A stretch of DNA of 19,545 bases from Synergistaceae bacterium (GTDB lineage Bacteria > Synergistota > Synergistia > Synergistales > Aminobacteriaceae), in the NCBI GenBank assembly GCA_017394925.1, contig JAFPWQ010000245.1, forward strand, positions 1 through 19,545, read 5' to 3'. Below are positions 7,104 through 15,036 of the stretch, one piece after another. Position numbers and translations under genes: made by a program. The first letter of the stretch is position 1. The number at the start of each line of letters is the position of its first letter. Under the pieces are notes generated by a model. The model was not told the DNA's origin, made no database searches, and saw only the letters and a program-made list of their open reading frames with translations.

Positions 7104-7110
7104 AGGGAGT
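7104..7110 (+). promoter_or_regulatory. fliG ribosome binding site, complementary to the upstream hairpin arm
   Basis: AGGGAGT at 7104-7110 is the only good Shine-Dalgarno sequence before fliG (about 11 bases from the ATG at 7121). It repeats the AGGGAGT of the right hairpin arm (7083-7089), so the left arm ACTCCCT (7060-7066) could pair with either copy. The two structures exclude each other: one is terminator-like with the binding site free, the other hides the binding site. Confidence 0.4.
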
Positions 7111-7120
7111 GTTTCCATAA

Positions 7121-8152
7121 ATGCCCAAGAAAGACGATAAAGAAGGCGGATCTAAAGGTTTATCAGGGCGAGAAAAGATAGCTGTGCTTATGGTCTCATT
7201 AGGTGCAGACATAGCCCCTGAAGTGTATAAAAAGCTCGATGATGCCACGATAGAATTAATTACGCTTGAGATAGCGAATTTACGAAAGGTAACGCCTGAT
7301 GTAAAGCTCACGGTCTTAAAGGAAGCACAAGAGATATTAATGGCTCGTGAGTTCATGGCGCGCGGAGGTGTTGAATATGCAAGAGATGTACTTGAAAAAG
7401 CTCTTGGCCCGGAGAGAGCACAAAGTTTACTTGCAAGAATCACAGCAAGTTTACAGGTTAAGCCGTTTGATTTCATGAGACACACGGATGCAGGCCAGAT
7501 ACTTGGCTTTATTCAGAACGAACACCCGCAGACAATAGCATTGATTCTCTCGTATCTTGAGCCCCAGCAGGCAGCAATGATTCTAAGCGGATTGAATCCA
7601 TTATTGCAGGCAGACGTAACGAAGAGAATCGCGAACATGGACAGAATAACGCCTGAAGTATTACGGGAGGTTGAGCGTGTGCTTGAGCGTAAATTAAGTA
7701 CGGTAATGGGTCAGGACTTCAGCGTTGCAGGAGGAATTGACGCAGTAGTTGCCATTGTGAACAGTACGGACAGAGCAACGGAACGTAACATCATGGAATA
7801 TCTTGAAGAGAATGACCCCGAACTCGCAGAAGAGATTAAAAAGCGATTATTCGTGTTTGAAGATTCAATGCGTCTTGATGACAGAGCATTACAGAGAGTG
7901 TTACGTGAAGTAGACCTGAAAGAGCTTAGTCTTGCGCTTAAAGGAGCAACGGAAGACCTCAAGACGAAATACTTCAAGAACATGTCGAAACGTGCGGCCG
8001 AAATGTTACAGGAAGATATGGATTTCATGGGGCCTGTACGTGTGAAAGATGTCGAAGAGGCACAGCAGAAGGTCGTTAATGTCATTCGCAGTCTTGAGGA
8101 GAAAGGCGAGATAGTAATATCAACCGGCGGAGGAGACGAGTTAATTGTCTAA
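7121..8152 (+). CDS. fliG: Flagellar motor switch protein FliG
   Basis: FliG sits on the cytoplasmic face of the MS-ring and converts stator force into rotation; with FliM and FliN it forms the switch. The 343-aa length is usual. The N domain (GREKIAVLMVSLGADIAPEV) binds FliF. The middle domain carries the EHPQ motif (134-137, in IQNEHPQTIALILSYL) that contacts FliM. The C domain has the conserved motor segment: LFVFEDSMRLDDRALQRVLR, then EVDLKELSLALKGA (about 243-276), with the charged residues that face MotA. It ends GGGDELIV. The stop overlaps the start of fliH by 8 bases. The upstream leader carries the terminator-like hairpin and a ribosome binding site able to pair with its arm, so fliG expression may be set separately from fliF. 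Confidence 0.97.
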   Translation: MPKKDDKEGGSKGLSGREKIAVLMVSLGADIAPEVYKKLDDATIELITLEIANLRKVTPDVKLTVLKEAQEILMAREFMARGGVEYARDVLEKALGPERAQSLLARITASLQVKPFDFMRHTDAGQILGFIQNEHPQTIALILSYLEPQQAAMILSGLNPLLQADVTKRIANMDRITPEVLREVERVLERKLSTVMGQDFSVAGGIDAVVAIVNSTDRATERNIMEYLEENDPELAEEIKKRLFVFEDSMRLDDRALQRVLREVDLKELSLALKGATEDLKTKYFKNMSKRAAEMLQEDMDFMGPVRVKDVEEAQQKVVNVIRSLEEKGEIVISTGGGDELIV

Positions 8153-9089
8153 TGGTCTTGCACATCAAAGAGTATTGCGGACGGTCAGATTATTACCTCA
8201 GGCCGTCAAGATAGGAATTCTTGAGAGTGAGATAAAACAGTCAGCTCCTGCTCAAAGTGCAAAGCCTCAGCCCGAACAAAAAGCTCCCAGACCAGAAAAA
8301 AATCCGGTCTCACAGCCGAGAATGCAGATTCGCAGTCATGAGCAGTCAAAGGAGATTGAAGAATTAACAGCGCAGGTTAAAGCCTTAACTAACAGTCTGG
8401 GTAACGCAGAAGTGAAGAATTTTGAGCTTTCAGAGGCAAAAAAGAAACTTGAGAGTGAAATTGATTCGGTGAAGGCAGATTACCAGAGACGCAAAAATCA
8501 GCTTGAATCAGAAGCATCAGCAAACGCAAAAAAAATAGCAGACCAGGCACGCGAGAAGGCAATCTCAGAAGGACAGACTCGCGGCTATGAAGAAGGGTTA
8601 AAGAAGGCACGCATAGAAATAGAGCAGGAATATCTGAAAAAATTTTCCGGGCTTGCGGGCGTGATTGATACTGTAGGAAAAAAGCTCGAAGAAAATTTTG
8701 CGGGTCTCGTGAGTTTGAATCAGCCGAGATTAATACGTGTATGGTCTGAAATGTTACGGAGAATGCTGCAGCGTCAGGTTGAATTGAATCCTGACACAAT
8801 AGATTATGTGTTATCCGAATTGCTTTCACGACTGAGCGACAAGAATCAGATTTTGATTTACGTATCACCTGACGACATGAAACATCTTGAGGGTGAACTC
8901 GATACAAAATTTCAGGAAGCATTGCGCGGTGTAAAAAAGCTCGAACTGAAATCAGACCCTAATGTCGAAACTGGAAGCTGTATCGTTGAAACGGGATTAG
9001 GAGTTTATGATGCCCGATGGAAGACTCAGATGTCGCAGGTTGAATCAGTTGTTGATGAAATTTTCCAGCAGGTGAAGAAAAATGACTGA
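8145..9089 (+). CDS. fliH: Flagellar export apparatus protein FliH, TTG start
   Basis: FliH binds the export ATPase FliI and the C-ring, holding or delivering the ATPase to the type III export gate. The 314-aa product starts with a short region (VLRTVRLLPQAVKIGI), followed by a Pro/Gln/Lys-rich linker and a long coiled coil (about 65-170: EEIEELTAQV-like heptads, then AREKAISEGQTRGYEEGLKKA). The C-terminal FliH/V-ATPase E-like domain (about 175-310) includes RLIRVWSEMLRRMLQRQVEL and ends with the family feature GSCIVETGLGVYDARWKTQM. The best start is TTG at 8145, inside the end of fliG, with GGAGGAG at 8129-8135. The ATG at 8152 is in another frame and leads to a stop after 20 codons. The stop overlaps the fliI start by 8 bases. 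The gene order fliG-fliH-fliI supports the assignment. Confidence 0.93.
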   Translation: MSNGLAHQRVLRTVRLLPQAVKIGILESEIKQSAPAQSAKPQPEQKAPRPEKNPVSQPRMQIRSHEQSKEIEELTAQVKALTNSLGNAEVKNFELSEAKKKLESEIDSVKADYQRRKNQLESEASANAKKIADQAREKAISEGQTRGYEEGLKKARIEIEQEYLKKFSGLAGVIDTVGKKLEENFAGLVSLNQPRLIRVWSEMLRRMLQRQVELNPDTIDYVLSELLSRLSDKNQILIYVSPDDMKHLEGELDTKFQEALRGVKKLELKSDPNVETGSCIVETGLGVYDARWKTQMSQVESVVDEIFQQVKKND

Positions 9090-10446
9090 AGCATTAACGC
9101 TTGCGCCCGAAGATAATTTATTTCAGTTATTCAGTGTAGATTTGTTACAGAAGCCGTTAATTAAAATCAACGGAAGAATCGTACAGGTTGTAGGACTGGT
9201 AGCCGAATCGCAGGGCCCGGACGTAAGAGTCGGTGATTTATGCCATATATGTTTTCGGGACGGCTCGCATGAACTTGACGCTGAAGTTGTCGGATTCCGT
9301 GAAGACAGAGTTTTATTGATGCCGTTGGGAGCATTGCAGGAAGTCGGCCCCGGCTGTGATGTAGTCTCAACGAATCGGCCTCTTGAAGTTCCCGTAGGTG
9401 ATGCCTTACTTGGCCGTGTTCTTGATGGCTTAGGCAATCCGATAGATGACAAAGGCCCAATAGCCGCGAGTGATTTTTACCCGTTGTACGCGACACCTCC
9501 GCACCCATTGAGACGAAAAATGGTAGATACTCCGTTAAGCGTGGGAGTTCATGTAATAGACGGAATGCTGACGCTCGGAAAGGGACAGCGTATAGGAATA
9601 TTCGCGGGTTCAGGCGTGGGAAAAAGTACATTAATGGGAATGATGGCGCGTTACACAACTGCAGATGTGAATGTTATCTCGCTTGTTGGTGAACGAGGGC
9701 GTGAAGTTCGCGAATTCATTGAACGTGATTTAGGCCCCGAAGGATTAAAGCGTTCTGTTCTGGTTATCGCAACTTCAGATCAGCCTGCGTTAATCCGACT
9801 CAAATCCGCAATGACAGCCACAGCTATAGCCGAATATTTCCGGGATCAGGGTAAAGATGTGCTATTGATGATGGACACGATAACACGAGTAGCGCGAGCC
9901 CAGCGTGAGATTGGACTTGCGATTGGTGAGCCTCCTGCGACAAGAGGATACACTCCTTCGGTCTTCGAGATGCTGCCCAGATTACTGGAACGTGCCGGTG
10001 CGGGTGAAGTCGGGAGCATAACGGGAATATACACGGTATTAGTTGACGGTGATGACATGAATGAACCCGTTGCTGATACTGTGCGGGGCATTCTTGACGG
10101 TCATATAGTCTTGTCGAGACGAATAGCCGCGCGTAATTTTTATCCTGCAGTGAGTGTTCTTGATTCAGTGAGCCGTGTTATGCCTGCTCTTGTCTCACGT
10201 GAACATCTTGAGGCCGCAGGACGGGTACGTGATTTGCTTGCTACGTATGCAGAGTCTGAAGACTTAATCAATATCGGCGCGTATAAATCCGGGTCTAATA
10301 TGCGTGTTGACTGGGCACTTGCTAACATGGAAGATGTGAGGAATTTTTTATCACAGCGTGTTGAAGACCCGACAAGTTTTGAGGAGACAGATAAAAGATT
10401 ATTATCACTTGCGCCGTATCCGAATCAGCAGAGTAAAGGAGAGTAA
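9082..10446 (+). CDS. fliI: Flagellum-specific export ATPase FliI
   Basis: FliI is the ATPase of the flagellar type III export apparatus, homologous to the F1 ATP synthase beta subunit; it unloads substrates from chaperones at the gate. The 454-aa product has the beta-barrel N domain and then the nucleotide-binding core: Walker A GSGVGKST (176-183), GERGREVREF (203-212) with the catalytic Glu region, Walker B VLLMMD (260-265), and RVARAQREIGLAIGEPPATR followed by GYTPSVFEMLPRLLERAG, a hallmark of FliI/SctN ATPases. Nothing essential appears to be missing. It overlaps fliH by 8 bases. Unusually, fliJ does not follow directly: a toxin-antitoxin pair comes first. The Shine-Dalgarno sequence for the antitoxin (GGAGAG) lies in the last codons of fliI. 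Confidence 0.98.
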   Translation: MTEALTLAPEDNLFQLFSVDLLQKPLIKINGRIVQVVGLVAESQGPDVRVGDLCHICFRDGSHELDAEVVGFREDRVLLMPLGALQEVGPGCDVVSTNRPLEVPVGDALLGRVLDGLGNPIDDKGPIAASDFYPLYATPPHPLRRKMVDTPLSVGVHVIDGMLTLGKGQRIGIFAGSGVGKSTLMGMMARYTTADVNVISLVGERGREVREFIERDLGPEGLKRSVLVIATSDQPALIRLKSAMTATAIAEYFRDQGKDVLLMMDTITRVARAQREIGLAIGEPPATRGYTPSVFEMLPRLLERAGAGEVGSITGIYTVLVDGDDMNEPVADTVRGILDGHIVLSRRIAARNFYPAVSVLDSVSRVMPALVSREHLEAAGRVRDLLATYAESEDLINIGAYKSGSNMRVDWALANMEDVRNFLSQRVEDPTSFEETDKRLLSLAPYPNQQSKGE

Positions 10447-10452
10447 ATATAA

Positions 10453-10767
10453 ATGAGTACAGCATTATTAGAATTAGATTCAGTGATAGAAGTTGAGCCG
10501 GAATTAAAGAAGAAAGCTGACGTTGTATTAAATGAGCTTGGATTATCAGTGAAAGGTGCAGTAGATTTATTTCTGCGCAATGTAACTTCACGGAAAAAAC
10601 TTCCTGAAGAGTTAAAGAGGCCTCCGATACCCTGCCTTGATGACCTGACAGATGAAGAATTTGACGCAATGATTCAGGAGGCATTTGATGACATTGAAGC
10701 CGGACGTTATTGCACACAGGAAGAATTAGAGAAGGAGCTGTACAGGAAATATGGCATCACGTTATAG
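10453..10767 (+). CDS. RelB/DinJ-like antitoxin
   Basis: A 104-aa protein with the features of a type II antitoxin of the RelB/DinJ group. Near the N terminus VEPELKKKADVVLNELGLS then VKGAVDLFLRNVTSRKKLP matches the ribbon-helix-helix dimerisation and DNA-binding pattern (strand, then PELKxxA...LxxLGLS...A...FL). The C-terminal part is acidic and helical (DLTDEEFDAMIQEAFDDIEA and then QEELEKELYRKYG), fitting the toxin-wrapping tail. The gene starts 6 bases after the fliI stop, with a ribosome binding site inside fliI. Its end overlaps the toxin gene by 17 bases, the normal layout of such pairs. I see no promoter or operator of its own. The ribbon-helix-helix half could bind DNA, but its target is unknown. 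A paired toxin directly downstream makes the assignment firm. Confidence 0.88.
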   Translation: MSTALLELDSVIEVEPELKKKADVVLNELGLSVKGAVDLFLRNVTSRKKLPEELKRPPIPCLDDLTDEEFDAMIQEAFDDIEAGRYCTQEELEKELYRKYGITL

Positions 10768-11065
10768 TATTACGTATTCAAGGCGCGCACAGCTGGAACT
10801 CGATGCAATACACGCGTACATTGCAGAACAGTTTGAAGATGAAATAACAGCTGATTTGCAGACCGAACGTATAGCTCAGGCCGCAAAAACTCTTGTTATG
10901 TTCCCGAAGTTGTACCGTGTACGCAGAAAAAATGCAAAAGGTCAGGAGCTTAGATACATGCCTGTTGATAACTTCATGATAATTTATTATGTTGACGACA
11001 GCAAAAATATCGTGAAAGTTCTTCACATTGTGTACGGCAGATGCAATATTGACAGCTTAATTTAG
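10751..11065 (+). CDS. RelE/ParE superfamily toxin
   Basis: A 104-aa basic protein with the RelE/ParE toxin fold pattern. YSITYSRRAQLELDAIHAYI is the first strand and helix, then TERIAQAAKTLVMFPKLYRV, then ELRYMPVDNFMIIYYVDDSK and VLHIVYGRCNIDSLI, the strand series ending in the usual V-L-x-I-x-Y-G-R motif with the basic residues near the C terminus. RelE members cut mRNA in the ribosome and ParE members poison gyrase. The ELRYxPVxNFxIIYYVD...YGR pattern is common in the ParE-like branch, but I cannot decide the target from sequence. No truncation is seen, so it is probably intact. The gene overlaps the antitoxin by 17 bases and is followed 15 bases later by fliJ, placing the pair inside the flagellar transcript. 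Confidence 0.88.
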   Translation: MASRYSITYSRRAQLELDAIHAYIAEQFEDEITADLQTERIAQAAKTLVMFPKLYRVRRKNAKGQELRYMPVDNFMIIYYVDDSKNIVKVLHIVYGRCNIDSLI

Positions 11066-11080
11066 CCGGAGAAAATTAAA

Positions 11081-11530
11081 ATGCAGCAGAGAATCTCAAA
11101 GTTCAACCGAATATTAAAGATCCGTGAGGACAGCCGCAAAAATGAACAGGCAATCTTAGCGGCAGAACGAAGCGAAGAACAGGCCGTATTGAATCATTTA
11201 TCACAGCTTGAAGGGGAAAAGGCACAGGCAATTCACGATTTCAGCACCACAGGAACGCAGGCAATTTCAGCAAATGATTTATGGTTTCAGAGGCAATTCA
11301 TAGATGCAATAGACACGGACATAATGAAAGGCAAGAATTCACTTGCAGACGTAAGAACGCGCATACTCGGAACGGAAGCAAGACTAGTTGAACGTCATCG
11401 TGATGTCCGCATAATGGAGACGTATATAGATCACCTGAAAGAGGCAGATTTTCTTGAACGCTTAAGCATAGAACAGAATGAACTTGATGATGTAGCAACC
11501 GTACAGTTTTCACATAAAGGAGGGTTTTAG
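11081..11530 (+). CDS. fliJ: Flagellar export protein FliJ
   Basis: FliJ is the small coiled-coil protein that inserts into the FliI hexamer like the gamma subunit of F1 and links it to FlhA; it also handles chaperones. The 149-aa product is almost wholly alpha-helical, starting KFNRILKIREDSRKNEQAIL then AAERSEEQAVLNHLSQLEGE, the usual FliJ opening (short basic segment with an early L.xR or IRE). Coiled-coil heptads follow throughout. A GGAG lies upstream of the ATG at 11081. FliJ proteins diverge strongly, so the call rests on position between fliI and fliK, length and helical pattern. It is separated from fliI by the toxin-antitoxin pair. The following gene starts 3 bases after its stop. 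Confidence 0.87.
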   Translation: MQQRISKFNRILKIREDSRKNEQAILAAERSEEQAVLNHLSQLEGEKAQAIHDFSTTGTQAISANDLWFQRQFIDAIDTDIMKGKNSLADVRTRILGTEARLVERHRDVRIMETYIDHLKEADFLERLSIEQNELDDVATVQFSHKGGF

Positions 11531-11533
11531 CTC

Positions 11534-12103
11534 ATGGGTCCGAACTTGACGAATGTAACGAGGGTATTAAGCCGCATAGAAGAGATTAACAGAAGGTTAA
11601 TGCCCGACATGTATAATCAGACATCGCCGCTGAAAAGCAGATTTGTAGAAGTACTTGATGACGTGAACAGGGCAAAGAAGACGGCAAAATCACGAAGCAA
11701 TATATCAGGCAAAACGAGCTATGCTGAACTCAAAGATGTAATAGATGAATGCGCAGAGAAATATAACATCGACAATGAATTAATACGTGCAATGATTCAG
11801 GTTGAATCGGGCTGGGACACTGAAGCAGTCTCGAACAAAGGCGCACAGGGTTTAATGCAGTTAATGCCGAGAACATCGGCCATGTTAGGCGTGCAGGATC
11901 CTTTTGACCCTGTGCAGAATATAGAAGGCGGCGTAAGATACATTTCAGACCTGACCGATAAATATCGCGGGGATATAGAAAAAGCACTTGCGGCATACAA
12001 TGCAGGACCTGCAAGAGTAGACGCAGGAAATATACCAGACGTATCAAGACGCTATGTGAAGAATATCATGGCAATATACAGACGGTTAAGGGAGGCAGGC
12101 TAA
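11534..12103 (+). CDS. Lytic transglycosylase (SLT domain) in the flagellar operon, no signal peptide
   Basis: Lytic transglycosylases cut the glycan strands of peptidoglycan; a flagellar one opens a hole for the rod. The 189-aa product has an N-terminal part of about 60 residues of unknown fold (MGPNLTNVTRVLSRIEEINR) and an SLT domain at about 65-185. The catalytic Glu is E91 in MIQVESGWD, followed by GAQGLMQLMP (103-112) and AAYNAGP (153-159), all conserved. There is no signal peptide, although the substrate is periplasmic. In FlgJ of proteobacteria the wall-cutting enzyme leaves through the flagellar gate, and I infer the same here, with the N-terminal 60 residues as possible export or rod-binding part. 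This would replace the missing FlgJ. It lies between fliJ and the motE/ylxF-like gene. Confidence 0.92.
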   Translation: MGPNLTNVTRVLSRIEEINRRLMPDMYNQTSPLKSRFVEVLDDVNRAKKTAKSRSNISGKTSYAELKDVIDECAEKYNIDNELIRAMIQVESGWDTEAVSNKGAQGLMQLMPRTSAMLGVQDPFDPVQNIEGGVRYISDLTDKYRGDIEKALAAYNAGPARVDAGNIPDVSRRYVKNIMAIYRRLREAG

Positions 12104-12104
12104 T

Positions 12105-12806
12105 ATGGCAGATGAACGTATACAAAATGCACCGCAGGATAACGCAGCTCCGGCACAATCTGAACCAGTAGTACGCAAGAAGAAAAAGAAAAAGAAACTC
12201 GGAAAATTAACTTTCTTATTCTGGATGTTACTGCTTGGACTCGGAACAGCAACGGGAATGCATTTATCCGGAATATGGGACGGCCGTCCGTTATTCTGGT
12301 CAGTTATTCCTAAAATACCGTATGTAGGTCATCAGCTTGCGGAATTTTTCCAGATACCAGAATTTTACGCGCTCACATCACAGGAACGCAGAGCCGTCGA
12401 GCTTGAACAGTGGCAGAGGAGACTTGATGCACGGGAACGTTCACTTGAAAGCAATGATGTCTCACGTATGGTTGTCTATGAAGAAAGAGAACGGGCATTA
12501 CTTGAACTCTCACGTGATGTTGCACGCAGACGCAGAAGACTCCAGGCACAGGAACAGACTCAGGCCATGCAGGACAATTCAGCACCGACTGAAAGAGAAC
12601 AGGAATTAATGAATCAGGTAGCGCGTACTTATCAGGATATGTCAGCGAGGAATGCGGCGGCGGTTGTCGAACAATTAAGAGATGCACTCGCCGTTGAACT
12701 CCTGATGAGACTTCCCAATGACGCAAGAGCTTCGATATTAGGCAAAATTAAGCCGACGAAGGCCGCAAGAATAACAGAGTTAATGGCACATCCCCAGCAA
12801 AGATAA
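12105..12806 (+). CDS. MotE/YlxF-like membrane protein
   Basis: A 233-aa protein with a basic cytoplasmic start (a run of Lys at 25-31), one membrane helix (about 35-53, LTFLFWMLLLGLGTATGM), a helical coiled-coil region rich in Arg and Glu (about 92-150), and a C-terminal part (about 175-230: NAAAVVEQLRDALAVELLMR, then LPNDARASILGKIKPTKAAR) that resembles the MgtE N-terminal-like domain of MotE and YlxF. In Bacillus ylxF sits between fliJ and fliK, as here. MotE is a periplasmic helper of the MotC stator factor in rhizobia, and FlbB in spirochetes has a related layout and forms the motor collar. A motor-scaffold role is inferred. The gene begins one base after the preceding stop, with GGGAGG in the end of the transglycosylase gene. 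Confidence 0.82.
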   Translation: MADERIQNAPQDNAAPAQSEPVVRKKKKKKKLGKLTFLFWMLLLGLGTATGMHLSGIWDGRPLFWSVIPKIPYVGHQLAEFFQIPEFYALTSQERRAVELEQWQRRLDARERSLESNDVSRMVVYEERERALLELSRDVARRRRRLQAQEQTQAMQDNSAPTEREQELMNQVARTYQDMSARNAAAVVEQLRDALAVELLMRLPNDARASILGKIKPTKAARITELMAHPQQR

Positions 12807-12826
12807 ATAACAGGAGGGCGTTAATC

Positions 12827-14554
12827 ATGCCGTCAGAAATCACAGCATTTATCCAGGCACAGCCTCAGACACAGACGCAGATAAATCCGAACACTAATAC
12901 GCAGTCAGACCAGGAGAATTTACAGCCCGGACTTTTTGATTCATTCATGAGCGAGTATGCATTGCCTGAAGAAATCATAACGGACATAACACAATCGCAA
13001 TCATTAAAACTCACGCAGGATGAAACACAGTTAATTGCGTTCACGGGCAGTAAAACATTTTCGCAGTCAGTGATTGATATTCTTGCGGGACTCAATGAGA
13101 ATAAAGAACTACAGCAGGAAATACCAGAAAAAATTGAGGATATTATTGATACGCTTAAAGACACGGGCGAAAAGATTCATGATGACGTAAAAAGCATAAT
13201 AGCAAAGGTTAAAGCTGTAGTCTCAGAAAAAATAAGCGAATTAGAAGCAGAATTGCCTGATGATATTAACGGGCTTGTCTCACAAGTTCTCAATGATGAA
13301 TCGATTCCGGAAGAGACCAGAAATGAAATCGTGAAAGTGATTGACGAATTAGTGAATGAGCTGAAAGATTCAGAATTTGCCGGTGAGAACGTGAAGAATT
13401 TTGCGCTGAAACTTTCAGATATGATTCATGAACATGGCCGGTCTGAAAAAGTTTTTGCCTCAGTTGATGAACATGATTTGAATGACACAGAAGATATTGA
13501 TGATGATAATAATACAGAACTCAAAGATACTCATGGGAATATTCCGGGCTATGCGGTGATTCAGAATGCAGACACAAAACCGGCTGACACTGTGAATGAA
13601 TCAGAAACAGAATCAGAATCTCATACTGAACTGACGCAAACGAATCATGCATTACATGATGTTACGAGAGGCCATGCGGAAAATCAGCATACACAAAACG
13701 TATCACATGAATCGAAGCATACAGCACAGAAGGCAGACGCAAAAGTTCATACGGGAAATGAATCTGAATCTGAAAACGTGAATCACGAATCGAATTTTGA
13801 CAGTCATCTTGAAGTCTCAGAGAATGAGAACGCAAAATCGAATCAGAATCACGAGCAAAAGAATCAGAGCAATAACCCGTCAGGCCATGAAGAAGATAAT
13901 TCACACGAGCAATCACAGAATCACGAATCAGGTACACGAATAACATCACGAACACGAAATGATACCCGCAGAGCCTCAGCTGATACTTCGCGTACAGATG
14001 ATGACCGCACAGATACGAATTCACGCAGAACTGAATCACGCAATAATTTTCAGTCATTCTTTGAGGGAGTATTAAGCACCAGACGAAACGCATCAAGGAC
14101 TTCACCATTGCCTTTGAATTTGAATACAGCCTCATATAATTTCACTCAGAGCAGCACACTCAGAGACGGCCTCGTTAATGTCGTGAGATTCATACGTGCT
14201 GACGGAGTGCAGAAGGCAAATGTCGTTATAGATCCTCCTGCACTGGGAAGAATTTCTGTTGAACTTATATCGGGGACATCAGGAGTTGAAGCGTCAATTA
14301 AAGTAGCGAGTGAGCAAATCCGACAATTAGTGCAGGATCAGCTGTCAGAATTGCGCATGAATTTATCACAGCAGGGAGTACAGGTTGCAGAGTTCACAGT
14401 TGATGTTCAGCAGGACAATTCAAACGGAAATCATCAGAATAATCACGATGACGGAAATACATACAGGACTTTCGCATTAAACGAATCTGATGACGACATA
14501 ACAGAAGAGTTCAGAGTTGATCTTGAAGAAGGCCTGCTATACTGGGTAGCATAA
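12827..14554 (+). CDS. fliK: Flagellar hook-length control protein FliK
   Basis: FliK is secreted through the export gate, measures the hook as a ruler and switches the gate to filament substrates. The 575-aa product has the usual two parts. Residues 1-400 are poorly conserved: an acidic N-terminal stretch, then a low-complexity region (about 220-400) very rich in His, Glu, Ser, Asn and Thr (for example QNHEQKNQSNNPSGHEEDNS). The conserved C-terminal domain (about 440-540) contains VIDPPALGRISVELISG and LVQDQLSELRMNLSQQGVQV, the FliK switch region. AGGAGGG stands before the ATG. It follows the motE/ylxF-like gene and precedes flgD, the standard hook gene order. The length is at the upper end of the usual range because of the extended region. 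Confidence 0.93.
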   Translation: MPSEITAFIQAQPQTQTQINPNTNTQSDQENLQPGLFDSFMSEYALPEEIITDITQSQSLKLTQDETQLIAFTGSKTFSQSVIDILAGLNENKELQQEIPEKIEDIIDTLKDTGEKIHDDVKSIIAKVKAVVSEKISELEAELPDDINGLVSQVLNDESIPEETRNEIVKVIDELVNELKDSEFAGENVKNFALKLSDMIHEHGRSEKVFASVDEHDLNDTEDIDDDNNTELKDTHGNIPGYAVIQNADTKPADTVNESETESESHTELTQTNHALHDVTRGHAENQHTQNVSHESKHTAQKADAKVHTGNESESENVNHESNFDSHLEVSENENAKSNQNHEQKNQSNNPSGHEEDNSHEQSQNHESGTRITSRTRNDTRRASADTSRTDDDRTDTNSRRTESRNNFQSFFEGVLSTRRNASRTSPLPLNLNTASYNFTQSSTLRDGLVNVVRFIRADGVQKANVVIDPPALGRISVELISGTSGVEASIKVASEQIRQLVQDQLSELRMNLSQQGVQVAEFTVDVQQDNSNGNHQNNHDDGNTYRTFALNESDDDITEEFRVDLEEGLLYWVA

Positions 14555-14583
14555 AAATTAAACTGACTGGAGAGTAAAAGAAT

Positions 14584-15036
14584 ATGCCTGTAACAGACGT
14601 AAACAGTTATACAAATCTTGCGAATATAACCACAACCAATAATACGAGTTCAACAACAGCTATAACGGATGCCGCTAATGATACGTTAGGCAAAGATGCA
14701 TTCTTAAAATTACTCATAGCTGAATTATCGAATCAGGATCCGTTAAACCCGATGGAAGACCGTGAATTTGTCTCACAGATGGCTACGTTCTCAAGTCTTG
14801 AGCAGATGCAGAATATGAATAAGACTCTTGAATCAATGGCCGAAGCGAATAAATTCAGTGCAGTGCAGTATATCGGGAAGGCAGTAGCATTCACAAAAGG
14901 AGAAGGAGAAGACGCACAGCAGACCGTAGCAATAGTTAATCATGTATGGTTTGAGCCTAACGGTAAAGCTATTCTTGATACAACTGAAGGTGAAGTAGCC
15001 CTTGAAGACGTTGAAGGTGTAAGTTCAATCAGCTAG
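14584..15036 (+). CDS. flgD: Flagellar hook capping protein FlgD, short form
   Basis: FlgD caps the growing hook and guides FlgE subunits into place. The conserved N-terminal motif is clear: GKDAFLKLLIAELSNQDPLN, then PMEDREFVSQMATFSSLEQMQNMN (about 37-80), followed by a short tail. At 150 aa it lacks the tudor/fibronectin-like C-terminal domains of the 230-aa enteric protein, like the short FlgD of Firmicutes. The frame ends in a clean stop, and no extension can be seen in the 111 bases before flgE. The protein begins with a low-complexity Thr/Asn stretch. GGAGAG precedes the ATG. It lies between fliK and flgE, as expected for a hook cap. Confidence 0.94.
   Translation: MPVTDVNSYTNLANITTTNNTSSTTAITDAANDTLGKDAFLKLLIAELSNQDPLNPMEDREFVSQMATFSSLEQMQNMNKTLESMAEANKFSAVQYIGKAVAFTKGEGEDAQQTVAIVNHVWFEPNGKAILDTTEGEVALEDVEGVSSIS

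Noticed and set aside
8152..8214. ATG overlapping the fliG stop as the fliH start
   Set aside because: It is in another frame and stops after 20 codons; the FliH sequence is in the frame of TTG 8145, which also has the better ribosome binding site.
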